From Acidobacteriota bacterium (GTDB lineage Bacteria > Acidobacteriota > Terriglobia > Acidiferrales > UBA7541), in contig JABCZK010000006.1 of assembly GCA_013289695.1 (NCBI GenBank), positions 107,911 through 171,910 on the forward strand: 64,000 bases of DNA, given 5' to 3'. Below the pieces are notes generated by a model. It saw only the letters and a program-made list of their open reading frames with translations, was not told where the DNA came from and did not search any database. The position numbers were made by a program, and so were the translations under genes. This document shows positions 1 to 9,354 of the stretch, one piece after another; the first letter of the stretch is position 1, and the number at the start of each line of letters is the position of its first letter.

Positions 1-1
1 G

Positions 2-1525
2 AACACCATTCGCCTCGAGGGCAAGCTGGAAACCGACGAGTTCTACAATCTCGCCGACGAGCGCGGCGTCCTCATCATGGCCGGTTGGTGCTGCTGCGAT
101 ATTTGGGAACAGTGGAAGCGCTGGCAACCGGAACATCTGGAAATCGCCACCGCCTCGCTTCATTCTCAAATCATGCGCATGAGAAGCCATCCCAGCATGC
201 TCGTCTGGCTTAATGGGAGCGATAATCCTCCGCCCGCCAACGTCGAAACCGCCTATATAAAGGTTCTGAAAGATTCCGCCTGGCCCAATCCATATATTTC
301 TTCCGCCTCAGCCACACCCACCTCCGTCACCGGCCCCTCCGGCGTAAAAATGACCGGCCCCTACGATTACGTCCCGCCCGATTACTGGCTCGTTGACACC
401 AATAAATACGGCGGCGCTTTCGGTTTCAACACCGAAACCAGCCCAGGCCCCGCGCCGTTGCTCGAAAGTTGCCTGAAACAATTCCTTCCCGCCGATCACA
501 TGTGGCCGCAGGATTCTTTCTGGAATTTTCACGCGGGCTCTGAAGGCTTCAAGGACCTCACTCATTTCAATAGCGCGATGGATGCAATCTACGGCCCTCC
601 CGCCGGCCTCGATGACTACCTCGCGAAATCCCAAGCCATGGCCTACGAAGGCGAACGCGCCATGTTCGAGGCTTACTCGCGCAACAAGTACGCCACCACG
701 GGTATCATTCAGTGGATGCTCAATAACGCTTGGCCTTCCACCATCTGGCATCTCTTCGATTATTACCTCCAGCCTGCCGGAGGATATTTCGGCACCAAAA
801 AAGCCTGCGAGCCGCTGCACGTGCAATATTCCTACGACGACAACAGCATCGCCGTTGTCAACAGCCGCTACGAAAAAGCCACGGGCCTCACCGTCACAGC
901 CAAGCTTTACGACATTGCGCTTCACGAACGATTTTCAAAGCAAGTCCAAGTTGACGTGGATGCCGACGGCGTGCATAAGGCCCTGACGCTCCCCGCGGAA
1001 GCGTTCAGCCCCGCGTCGCCCGCCTATTTCATCCAGCTGCAATTGCAATCCAGCGACGGAAAAATCGTCAGCCAGAATTTCTACTGGCTCTCCGCCAAAA
1101 AGAACACCTACGAATGGACCAAGACCACCTACCGCTTCACGCCCGTATCCTCGTACGAAGATCTCACCGCTCTGAAGTCGCTCGAAAAAGTCACCGTGGA
1201 CGTCAGCGCGAGCATGTTGCCCGGCCCCGATGGTCCCGTCGCGCATGTCCTGCTCAAAAATCCCAGCGACCATCTCGCTTTTCAGATTCACCTCGGCATT
1301 CACAAAAGCGGCCAGTCCGATGAAATCCTTCCCGTTTTCTGGGACGATAATTACATCGAGCTGCTGCCCGGCGAATCTCGCGAGCTTAGCGCGCGCTACC
1401 TTCCCGCCACGTCCGTCTTCGGAGGTTCGGAGCTGACCGTCTCCGGCTGGAACATCGCGCCCGCCACCATTCCCCTGAAAGAAGCCCGCGGCGTCCCCGC
1501 GGCAACCACCGGAGCGGGGCACTGA
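2..1525 (+). CDS. Glycoside hydrolase family 2, exo-beta-D-glucosaminidase-like (5' truncated by window edge)
   Basis: Frame is open from base 2 (NTIRLEGKLETDEFYNLADERGVLIMAGWCCCDIWEQWKRW); HPSMLVWLNGSDNPPP and a GFNTETSPGP region resemble GH2 exo-glucosaminidases. Confidence 0.85.
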   Translation, partial: NTIRLEGKLETDEFYNLADERGVLIMAGWCCCDIWEQWKRWQPEHLEIATASLHSQIMRMRSHPSMLVWLNGSDNPPPANVETAYIKVLKDSAWPNPYISSASATPTSVTGPSGVKMTGPYDYVPPDYWLVDTNKYGGAFGFNTETSPGPAPLLESCLKQFLPADHMWPQDSFWNFHAGSEGFKDLTHFNSAMDAIYGPPAGLDDYLAKSQAMAYEGERAMFEAYSRNKYATTGIIQWMLNNAWPSTIWHLFDYYLQPAGGYFGTKKACEPLHVQYSYDDNSIAVVNSRYEKATGLTVTAKLYDIALHERFSKQVQVDVDADGVHKALTLPAEAFSPASPAYFIQLQLQSSDGKIVSQNFYWLSAKKNTYEWTKTTYRFTPVSSYEDLTALKSLEKVTVDVSASMLPGPDGPVAHVLLKNPSDHLAFQIHLGIHKSGQSDEILPVFWDDNYIELLPGESRELSARYLPATSVFGGSELTVSGWNIAPATIPLKEARGVPAATTGAGH

Positions 1526-2676
1526 TGTCCACAGAGCAGGGCGGGCCATCGAAAAATCCTGCGGATCAATTTCCGAATCACATGCTGCGGGAAATCTACG
1601 AGCAGCCGCTGGCCATTCGCGAAACCATTCGCCAAAATGTAGCGGACGACGTAATTTTTTCGACTTCGCTCCAGCCCATCGAAAAAGCCCTCTTCGCCTT
1701 CAAGAAAATCATCATCGCCGCGAGCGGCTCCAGCCGCAATGCAGGCCTCGCCGGCGAAATCATGATGGAAGATCTAGCAGGCGTTGCTGTGGACGTGGAA
1801 TACGCCAGCGAATATTGTTATCGCTCGACGCATTCAGACACCGATCCGATCGTCGTCGTCATCACCCAGTCCGGTGAAACCGCGGATACCACCGCCGCGC
1901 AACGCGAAGCCCTCAATCGCGGCGCGAAAACCGTCGCCATTTCCAACGTCGCCGATTCCACCATCTCCCGCGAAGCCAGCGCCAACCTGCAAACCTGCGC
2001 CGGCCTGGAGAAGGCCATTCCCGCGACGAAAAGTTTTACCTCGCAACTCACGATGCTTTATCTGCTGGCGCTGTTTCTAGCCCGCCAACGCGGCCGCATG
2101 ACCGCCGAAGTCACCCGCACGCACCTGAATTTCCTGGCCGAACTGCCCCGGCAGATCGCAGAGTTCCTGCCGTCATGGGACGCGCAAGCCTCCGGCTGCG
2201 CCCGCGCCTTTCAGCAAGCCAGCAAGTTCATGTTCCTCGGCCGCGGCGTCCATTACGCCATCGCCCGCGAAGGCGCGCTGAAGCTCAAGGAGATCTCCTA
2301 CGTGCAAGCCGAAGGCCTTCCGGCCGGTGAGCTGCGCCACGGCTCCAATGCTCTGGTAGACGAAAATCTAGTGGTAGTCGTTCTGGCCACGCGCGACGCC
2401 GCCGACCCCGATTCCGTCCTGCGCTACCAAAAAACATTCTCGGTGCTCGAATACGTCAAAAGCCGCGGCGGAAAATCCATCGCCATCGCCTCCGCAGGCG
2501 ATCGCGAACTCGCCGCCGTCGCCGATCGCACCCTGTTCGTCCCTCCGGCCACGGAGCTGCTCCTGCCGATCCTGGAAGTAGTCCCGCTCCAGCTTTTCGC
2601 CTATCACTACGCCGTCCTCAACGGCTGCGACGTGGACCGCCCCAGAAATCTAGTAAAATCCGTGATCACCGAATGA
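1525..2676 (+). CDS. SIS-domain protein, GlmS isomerase-like (no glutaminase domain)
   Basis: Tandem SIS domains: ASGSSRNAGLAGEIMMEDLAGV, TQSGETADTTAAQREA, LGRGVHYAIAREGALKLKEISYVQAEGLPAGELRHG; start overlaps the upstream stop. Confidence 0.88.
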   Translation: MSTEQGGPSKNPADQFPNHMLREIYEQPLAIRETIRQNVADDVIFSTSLQPIEKALFAFKKIIIAASGSSRNAGLAGEIMMEDLAGVAVDVEYASEYCYRSTHSDTDPIVVVITQSGETADTTAAQREALNRGAKTVAISNVADSTISREASANLQTCAGLEKAIPATKSFTSQLTMLYLLALFLARQRGRMTAEVTRTHLNFLAELPRQIAEFLPSWDAQASGCARAFQQASKFMFLGRGVHYAIAREGALKLKEISYVQAEGLPAGELRHGSNALVDENLVVVVLATRDAADPDSVLRYQKTFSVLEYVKSRGGKSIAIASAGDRELAAVADRTLFVPPATELLLPILEVVPLQLFAYHYAVLNGCDVDRPRNLVKSVITE

Positions 2677-2710
2677 AGCTCCGCTCCTTTTCCAGCGGCG
2701 CTTATCAATG

Positions 2711-3003
2711 CTTCGGCGAACCATTGTTCGTAGCCCCGGCGTCCCGCCGGCTCATTGCCTTTGACGTTGGTTGTGAATTTGTGGCGGCCAACTTTAGCTG
2801 GGTGCCTTTGACGTTGCCTTTGACTCCGTTCTTGACGTGGCCCTTGTAGCGGCCGGTCCCGCAAAGCGGGACCGGGCAGCAGTTGCCGTTGGTTTGCCTT
2901 GGACGTCGCTTTTGGCTTTGTCTTCGTAGCGGCGCACTTCAGCGCGCCATCGCTGTCGCGAAACAAAACGATGGCGCTGCGAAAACCGCGGCTACAATAA
3001 ATC
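2711..3003 (-). repeat. R1 modular hairpin/linker intergenic repeat, locus 1 (4 modules)
   Basis: Reverse strand reads as alternating hairpins (GGCGCGCTGAAGTGCGCC, CCGGTCCCGCTTTGCGGGACCGG, CCCAGCTAAAGTTGG, GGCGGGACGCC), each followed by a GCTACRA-like word and AAnTCAAAGGCAAC-like linkers; shared with 37570, 41440 and 45915. Confidence 0.75.
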
Positions 3004-3034
3004 AAACGCACGGAAAAAATTCTCGAAAGGACCC

Positions 3035-4390
3035 ATGGCCACCGAGCCAGCCCAAACCGCCGTAAAACTCCGCCGCGTCCTAACCCTCTGGGACCTGATC
3101 ATCATCGGTATCGTCATCATCCAACCCATCGCCCCCATGGGCATCTACGGCGTAATCAGCAACGACGCCCGCGGCCACGTCGTCACCACCATCCTCATCG
3201 CCATGGTCGCCATGCTCTTCACCGCCATCAGCTACGGAAAAATGGCCCGCGCGTATCCTTCCGCCGGCTCCGCCTACACCTACGTCGGCCAGGAACTCAA
3301 TCCCGCCCTCGGCTACGTCACCGGCTGGGCCATCGTGATGGATTACATCCTGAATCCGCTCATCTGCACTATCATTTGCAGCCAGCTCACCCAGAACATT
3401 CTTCCGTTCCTGCCCTACTGGACGCTCGCCGTGTTCTATGCCGGCGCTTTCACGCTGCTAAATATCCGCGGCGTCAAAACCTCCGCGCGCATCAACGACG
3501 TAATGGCCGCCGGAATGTCCATCGTCGTCGTGATTTTTTTCGCCTTTGTAATTCACTTTCTCTGGAGCATTCACGAATACGGCCAGGGTTTCTTCACGCA
3601 CCCGTTCTACAATCCCGCCACCTTCAGCTTCAAAAATGTTTTCCACGGCACATCCGTCGCAGTCCTCACCTACATAGGCTTCGACGCCATCTCCACCTTC
3701 TCCGAAGAAGTCGAAAATCCCCGCCGCAACATCATGCTCGCGACCGTCCTCGTCTGCCTAATCACCGGCGTGCTAGCCTCCCTCGAGGTTTACGCCGCAC
3801 AACTCGTCTGGCGCGACCAACCGTTTCCGCCGGACAAAATCACCTCCGCGTTCCCGCTCGTCGCCCAGACTGCCGGCGGCTATTTCCTTTTCCAGCTCGT
3901 CAACTTCACCATCCTCATCGCCAACATCGGCTCCGGCCTGGGCTCGCAACTCGGCGCCGCCCGCCTGCTCTACGGCATGGGCCGCAGCAATGGCATCCCC
4001 AAAAAATTCTTCGGCGCGCTCGATCCGAAAAATCACATCCCGCGCAATAATGTCATCCTAGTCGGCGCCATCGCCCTCGCTGGCTCCTTCATCATCACCT
4101 ATGACCAAGGCGCGGACCTCCTGAACTTCGGCGCCCTGCTAGCATTCATGGGCGTTAACGTCGCCGCGCTCGTCCGCTACTACGTGCGCGACAAAAAAAA
4201 GCAAATCCTCAACCTCCTTTCGCCTCTCCTCGGTTTTCTCATCTGCGCATTCATCTGGAGCCACCTCAGCGGGCCGGCCCTCAAGCTAGGAGCCATCTGG
4301 ATGGTACTGGGCATGACCTACGGTGCAATAAAAACTCGCGGTTTTCAGGCCGACCTGGTCAACTTCGACATTCCCTCCGACGAATCCTAA
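3035..4390 (+). CDS. APC superfamily amino acid permease
   Basis: Multiple TM segments; LTLWDLIIIGIVIIQPIAPMGIYGV and YPSAGSAYTYVGQELNPALGYVTGW are typical of APC transporters. Confidence 0.88.
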   Translation: MATEPAQTAVKLRRVLTLWDLIIIGIVIIQPIAPMGIYGVISNDARGHVVTTILIAMVAMLFTAISYGKMARAYPSAGSAYTYVGQELNPALGYVTGWAIVMDYILNPLICTIICSQLTQNILPFLPYWTLAVFYAGAFTLLNIRGVKTSARINDVMAAGMSIVVVIFFAFVIHFLWSIHEYGQGFFTHPFYNPATFSFKNVFHGTSVAVLTYIGFDAISTFSEEVENPRRNIMLATVLVCLITGVLASLEVYAAQLVWRDQPFPPDKITSAFPLVAQTAGGYFLFQLVNFTILIANIGSGLGSQLGAARLLYGMGRSNGIPKKFFGALDPKNHIPRNNVILVGAIALAGSFIITYDQGADLLNFGALLAFMGVNVAALVRYYVRDKKKQILNLLSPLLGFLICAFIWSHLSGPALKLGAIWMVLGMTYGAIKTRGFQADLVNFDIPSDES

Positions 4391-4603
4391 CGCGAGCGAA
4401 AAGCCGTCGCTATCGTTCGTCGCGCACAACCTCTCATCCTGTTTTCCAGCAACCATTCGCAGCGCTCCAATCTCTCCTAATCCTTTCGCCCTTGCCGGAC
4501 GATTGTTCCGATAGGGGTCGCCACAAGCTCTGTGGAAAGAGCCTCCGATCCTCGGGCTTTTTGAAAGCGGCACCACCGTAAGCGGCTGTTCCAAATCAGA
4601 GCA

Positions 4604-5019
4604 CCTCGAACCTACGCCATCGAACGCCATGGCGTGCGCAGGCAAACGGACTTGCAGCTGGCCGTGTCGCGCGTACTGGCGGAATCTCAAAATCTTCCCG
4701 AAGCCTGCGATGGAATCCTTCGCGTGCCGACCCGGAGATCCTGCAAGCCTTCGCGGCCCTGCGAGGAAATCCTCAGGACACCAGCCTGCTGCTGGAGCTC
4801 GCGATACGGGACGTCAGCGTTGGCATGGTCTGCGGCGAGGATCTCAAATCTTCCAAGGGTCTGCTCCTGATTGCGCGCGGCCCGGAAGTCACTCCCGCTC
4901 CGCTCGAACGTCTGCGCAATTTTTCCAGCGAACTTGCGATTCGCGAACCTGTGCGCAAGTTGCTGCACAATCCTGCGGGGACATCCAAGGAGTCGGTCTT
5001 AGTGGGACCACCCACTTGA
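4604..5019 (+). pseudogene. Relic of signalling genes: GAF-like N-terminal fragment joined to the C-terminus of a response-regulator/HD-type protein
   Basis: Frame 2: RTYAIERHGVRRQTDLQLAVSRVLAESQNLPEACDGILR; frame 1 from about 4726: ADPEILQAFAALRGNPQDTSLLLELAIRDVSVGMVCGEDLKSSKGLLLIARGPEVTPAPLERLRNF. Both look protein-like but lie in different frames. Confidence 0.6.
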
Positions 5020-5040
5020 GGCGTGGTTATTTCCGGGAAG

Positions 5041-6165
5041 TCACTCCGCATCCTGCGTCACAATGTGCACGTCCACTGCGGGGGCATCATTCAAAAATCG
5101 GTTAATCGAATTCATATACAAAAGCTTGCGCCATCCCTCCGTCGCCGACCTGCCGAAGATCACATGCGTAATGTGCTTTTCCCGCACAAATTGCGCCATG
5201 GCATCCGCTACGCGATGGCCCTTTAATCGCACCGGCTTCGCCCCCAAATTCTCCGCAAACTGCAGATTAGCCGCGAGCGATTTTGATTCCTCCTCCGCGT
5301 TCTCGCTGTCCAGGTCCACGTGTACCGCGTAAAGTTCCGCGTCCATCCGCCGCGCCATGCGCGCCGCCCTCGCCACCAGATACTGCGCCTTCGGATTCTC
5401 GCTGATGCACACCGCCAGCCGCTCGCGCACCGCCCAGGCTTCCTGTATATCCTTCTCCACCATGTACGATTCCAGGCTGCGGTCCACCTGTTCCGCCACC
5501 TGGCGCAACGCTAGCTCCCGCAATGCGATCAAATTTCCGCGCCGGAAAAAATTCTTCAGGGCCTGCTCCACTTTCTCCTTTCCATACACGTCTCCGCGCC
5601 TCATCCGGTTCTGCAGCGCTTCTGGTGTCAGGTCCACCATCACCGTTTCATCGGACACTTGCAGCACCCAGTCCGGCACCGTCTCGCGTACCGCCACTCC
5701 GGTAATCGCGCGCACTGTCGGCGCGATGCTTTCGATGTGCTGAATGTTTACGGTCGAGATCACATCAATGTTTGCATCTAATAATTCCAGCACGTCCTCG
5801 TAGCGCTTGCGATGTCTGGAGCCTGGAATGTTGGTGTGCGCCAGTTCATCCACCAGCACCACTTTCGGTTTCCGCGCCAGGATCGCGTCCATGTCCATCT
5901 CCGCGAACAGCGTGCCCTTGTAATCAATCATGCGCCGCGGAACGGTCTCCAGCTGCGCGGAAAGCTCCGCGATGCCCTTTCTCCCGTGCGTTTCCACCAC
6001 GCCGATCACCACGTCTTCGCCGCGGCTATGCCGCCGTATGGCCTCGCTCAGCATGCTGAACGTCTTGCCCACGCCCGGCGCATATCCCAGAAAAAGCTTC
6101 AGCGCGCCTTTTGTTTTTTCGGCGGGCTTCGCCGCGGCCAGCCACTGCTCGGGAGTTTTTGGCAT
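5041..6165 (-). CDS. kdpD: KdpD N-terminal sensor domain plus universal-stress (USP) domain, stand-alone
   Basis: LKLFLGYAPGVGKTFSMLSEA, VVIGVVETHGRKG, VVLVDELAHTNIPGSRHRKRYEDVLELLDANIDVISTVNIQHIES are KdpD signatures; no kinase domain. Confidence 0.93.
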   Translation of the reverse strand: MPKTPEQWLAAAKPAEKTKGALKLFLGYAPGVGKTFSMLSEAIRRHSRGEDVVIGVVETHGRKGIAELSAQLETVPRRMIDYKGTLFAEMDMDAILARKPKVVLVDELAHTNIPGSRHRKRYEDVLELLDANIDVISTVNIQHIESIAPTVRAITGVAVRETVPDWVLQVSDETVMVDLTPEALQNRMRRGDVYGKEKVEQALKNFFRRGNLIALRELALRQVAEQVDRSLESYMVEKDIQEAWAVRERLAVCISENPKAQYLVARAARMARRMDAELYAVHVDLDSENAEEESKSLAANLQFAENLGAKPVRLKGHRVADAMAQFVREKHITHVIFGRSATEGWRKLLYMNSINRFLNDAPAVDVHIVTQDAE

Positions 6166-6215
6166 GCGTGTATTCTCTTCTACGAACGCGGTGAATGCTA
6201 CGTTAGAATGGCAAC

Positions 6216-7673
6216 GTGCGCGTGCACTGGTTCACTCGATTCCTGCGATTTCTGGCCGCTTTCGTTCTGGTGCTGGGAATTTCCCTTGTGTACCGGCACA
6301 TTCTTCTCGTCAACCCCACCACCGTAGCGCTCACTTTTCTGCTCGCCATTCTAGCCGTTTCCACCGTGTGGGGCATCGCCGTTTCCGTGTTCATGTCCGT
6401 AGTGGCAATGCTCGCATTCAACTATTATTTCCTTCCGCCCGTCGGCAGGTTCACCGTGGCCGACCCCCAGAATTGGGTTGCGCTTTTCGCTTTTCTGGTG
6501 GTCTCGATGCTGGCCAGCCACCTTTCCACCCGCGCCCGCCAGAAAGCGGAAGACGCCTCTGCACGCCGCCGCGAAATCGAAAAACTCTACGCCTTCAGCC
6601 AGGGGCTCCTCGAATCCGGCAACGTGATTCAATTGCTCAACCGCATTCCTTCGCAGATTGTGGACATTTTCGAAGTTGGCGCCGCCGCTCTGCTCCTCGC
6701 CGAAAAACAGAAAATTTACCGCTCCGGCCCGGTGGTCGCCAAACTCGATCTCGAAAGCCTGAATACCGTCGTGCTTCGCGAAGAGCCGGTTATGGATATC
6801 CCCAATAGTCTCTGCTTCGTCCCCGTGCGCCTCGGCGGCCGTTCCATCGGCAGTCTGGGTATTTCCGGCTCGATGCTTTCGCGCCAGACTCTGGAAGCCA
6901 TAGGCACTCTCGTGGCCGTCGCCATCGAACGCGCCCGCGCCATCGAGCAGCTTGGTTTGACCGAAGCCGCCCGCGAAGGCGAACGCCTGCGCACCGCCCT
7001 GCTCGATTCCGTCACTCACGCGCTGCGCACTCCGCTCACGTCCATCAAAGCGTCCGTGACGAACTTACTCTCCAACTCCAGCGTCACCGACCGCCAGCGC
7101 CAGGAACTCCTCACCATCATCAACGAGGAAACCGATCGTTTGAACCGCCTCGTCGGCGAGGCCGGTGAAATGGCGCGCCTCGATGCCGGCGAAGTCGAGC
7201 TCGAACTCGAACCGCGCCCCATCGAAGACGTCATCGCCGCCGCCATCAGCAAATGTCAGTTCGCTCTTGGCGATCGCGTCGTGAACGTGAACGTGCAACC
7301 CGGCCTGCCGCGCGTCCGCGTGGATATTTCGCGCGCCCGCGAAGCTCTGGTCCATCTGCTTGAAAACGCCAATCAATATTCGCCTGCAACCCAGCCCATC
7401 ACCATCACCGCGGAACTCGCCGGCGATTTCGTCGTCACCAGCGTTGCGGACCGCGGCGCCGGCATTGACGACCTCGAGCAAAGTCTCATCTTCGAAAAAT
7501 TCTACCGCGGCAAGGCTCAGCGCTACCTGGTGCAAGGCACTGGCATGGGTTTGCCCATCGCCAAGGCCATCATCGAAGCTCACGGCGGCACCATGAACCT
7601 TACCAGCCAGCGCGGCCAGGGCTCTGTTTTTTCGTTCACGCTGCCCGCTGAACGCGGCCGGTCCAGGGATTGA
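6216..7673 (+). CDS. kdpD: KdpD C-terminal-like histidine kinase (DUF4118 TM region, GAF-like, HisKA, HATPase)
   Basis: Four-TM N-terminus (VYRHILLVNPTTVALTFLLAILAVSTVWG), HALRTPLTSIKASVTNLL phospho-acceptor box, GTGMGLPIAKAIIEAHGG. Confidence 0.92.
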   Translation: MRVHWFTRFLRFLAAFVLVLGISLVYRHILLVNPTTVALTFLLAILAVSTVWGIAVSVFMSVVAMLAFNYYFLPPVGRFTVADPQNWVALFAFLVVSMLASHLSTRARQKAEDASARRREIEKLYAFSQGLLESGNVIQLLNRIPSQIVDIFEVGAAALLLAEKQKIYRSGPVVAKLDLESLNTVVLREEPVMDIPNSLCFVPVRLGGRSIGSLGISGSMLSRQTLEAIGTLVAVAIERARAIEQLGLTEAAREGERLRTALLDSVTHALRTPLTSIKASVTNLLSNSSVTDRQRQELLTIINEETDRLNRLVGEAGEMARLDAGEVELELEPRPIEDVIAAAISKCQFALGDRVVNVNVQPGLPRVRVDISRAREALVHLLENANQYSPATQPITITAELAGDFVVTSVADRGAGIDDLEQSLIFEKFYRGKAQRYLVQGTGMGLPIAKAIIEAHGGTMNLTSQRGQGSVFSFTLPAERGRSRD

Positions 7674-8389
7674 TGAACGCTGCCACCATTCTCGTCGTGG
7701 ATGACGAACCGCAGATCCGCCGCGTCATGCTCACCACCCTCGCGTCGCACGGCTACTCGGTCGTCGAAGTGCGCAGCGGCGAAGAAGCGCTCGAAAAAGT
7801 CCGCGGCACCAGGCCCGATCTCATCCTGCTCGACGTGAATTTGCCGGGAATTTCCGGCCTCGAAACCTGCCGCGAAATTCGCGCCACCTGTGACGCACCC
7901 ATCATCATGCTCACCGTGCGCAATACCGAACGCGACAAAGTGCAGGCTCTCGATGCCGGAGCCGACGACTACGTCGTCAAACCCTTCGGCGTCGAAGAGC
8001 TCATGGCGCGCATCCGTGCCGCGCTGCGTCGCGCCGCGCCGGGAGACGCCACTCCGCCCTTCGTCTCTGACGATCTGAAGATTGATTTTGAAAAGCGCAC
8101 CGTGATGGTGCAACAGAAGCCCGTCCGCCTCACGCCGAAAGAGTTCGAACTTTTGCGCCAGCTCGTCTCCAATTCCGGCAAGGCGCAGGCTCACCGCCGC
8201 CTCCTGCAAGCCGTCTGGGGACCCGATTACGGAGAAGAAACCGAATACCTGCGCGTTTTCATCAATCAATTGCGACGAAAAATCGAGCCCGACCCCCGCC
8301 ATCCGCGCTACATCCACACCGAACCCTGGATCGGCTACCGCTTCGATCCACCCAAACCAAAATCCCGCGCCCACCGCCCTGATAAATAA
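7673..8389 (+). CDS. kdpE: KdpE-like OmpR-family response regulator
   Basis: Receiver domain (VVDDEPQIRRVMLTTL, LILLDVNLPG) and winged helix (RLTPKEFELLRQLVSNSGK, YLRVFINQLRRKIEPDPRHPRYIHTEPWIGYRF); overlaps the kdpD stop. Confidence 0.92.
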   Translation: MNAATILVVDDEPQIRRVMLTTLASHGYSVVEVRSGEEALEKVRGTRPDLILLDVNLPGISGLETCREIRATCDAPIIMLTVRNTERDKVQALDAGADDYVVKPFGVEELMARIRAALRRAAPGDATPPFVSDDLKIDFEKRTVMVQQKPVRLTPKEFELLRQLVSNSGKAQAHRRLLQAVWGPDYGEETEYLRVFINQLRRKIEPDPRHPRYIHTEPWIGYRFDPPKPKSRAHRPDK

Positions 8390-8463
8390 AAGGCACTCCG
8401 CTGCGCACGTCGAAGCAACTCGCAAATACGGCCACCGGCCGAATGGTCGGCTCCACCCAATAG

Positions 8464-8546
8464 GGAGTGCGGCGGCTTGCCGCCGCTTTCGCCACGACGT
8501 CAAGAGCCGGCGCGATCGACCCAGGCGAGGCTTGCCTGGCCCGCCG
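8464..8546 (-). repeat. R2 bipartite palindromic repeat, copy A
   Basis: Reverse strand GGCGGGCCAGGCAAGCCTCGCCTGG...GGCGAAAGCGGCGGCAAGCCGCCGCACTCC; matches 27213 and 39616. Confidence 0.85.
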
Positions 8547-8759
8547 CAATGGTCGCGCCGACCGCTCCTGAAGAGTCGGTGCGAGAGCTCTGGAACCTTT
8601 GTGGGCCGTGGTTTTAATTCATCCTTAGAGCCCGGCTGCGACAGACTCGAAGGGCCGCGACATACACTGACGAGAATCCGAGCGGCATTAGCCGCTGAAG
8701 TTCCGATTTTACAGCTCGCGCGCACCGACTGAAGCCGCGTCGCTAGCTCGCGGCAACCT

Positions 8760-9344
8760 CTAATGCAACGGCCGCACCGCGTCCAACTCCAAATTCAATT
8801 CCAACACGTTCACCCGCGGCTCTCCGAGAAATCCCCACTGCCGCCCCTCCGTATGGCGCGCCACCAAAGCGCGTACATCCGCCTCACTCATCCCGCGCTC
8901 CCGCGCCACCCGCGCAATCTGAAATTCCGTCGCCGCCGGCGAAACATGCGGATCCAATCCCGAGCCCGAACTGGTCACCAAATCCACCGGAATCCTCGCC
9001 CCCGGATTTTCCGCCTGCAACCGCTGCACGTCGCCATTCACCCGCGTAATCAAAGCCGAATTCGTCGGCCCCAAATTCGAAGCTCCTCCACTCGACGCAT
9101 CCGGATCGTACCCAGCCGCTCCCGCGGCCGAAGGCCGCGAATGAAAATATCCCGCCGAAGTGAATGGCTGCCCAATTAAGCTCGACCCCACCATCTTCCC
9201 GCCCAAGTGAATGATTTCTCCATTGGCCTGCCGCGGAAAAGCCCACTGCGCCAGCAAAGTCACCACCAGCGGATACAAAATCCCCAGCAGCACAGTCGTC
9301 GCCAGCGTCATCGAAATCGAAATCAGTAAGTTTTTTTTCATCAC
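8760..9344 (-). CDS. kdpC: Potassium-transporting ATPase subunit C
   Basis: LLGILYPLVVTLLAQWAFPRQANG, GSSLIGQPFTSAGYFHSRPSAAG, SGSGLDPHVSPAATEFQIARVARERG. Confidence 0.97.
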   Translation of the reverse strand: MMKKNLLISISMTLATTVLLGILYPLVVTLLAQWAFPRQANGEIIHLGGKMVGSSLIGQPFTSAGYFHSRPSAAGAAGYDPDASSGGASNLGPTNSALITRVNGDVQRLQAENPGARIPVDLVTSSGSGLDPHVSPAATEFQIARVARERGMSEADVRALVARHTEGRQWGFLGEPRVNVLELNLELDAVRPLH

Positions 9345-9354
9345 CTGAACACCC

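Noticed and set aside
2711-3003. CRISPR array interpretation of R1 modules
   Set aside because: Conserved words are short and imperfect, spacing is irregular, variable parts are themselves palindromic, and no cas genes are present.
2607-3011. 134-aa ORF over the R1 repeat (KPKATSKANQRQLLPGPALRDRPLQGPRQERSQRQRQRHPAK)
   Set aside because: Translation is an artefact of the repeated GTCAAAGGCAAC linkers and hairpins; not a protein-coding region.
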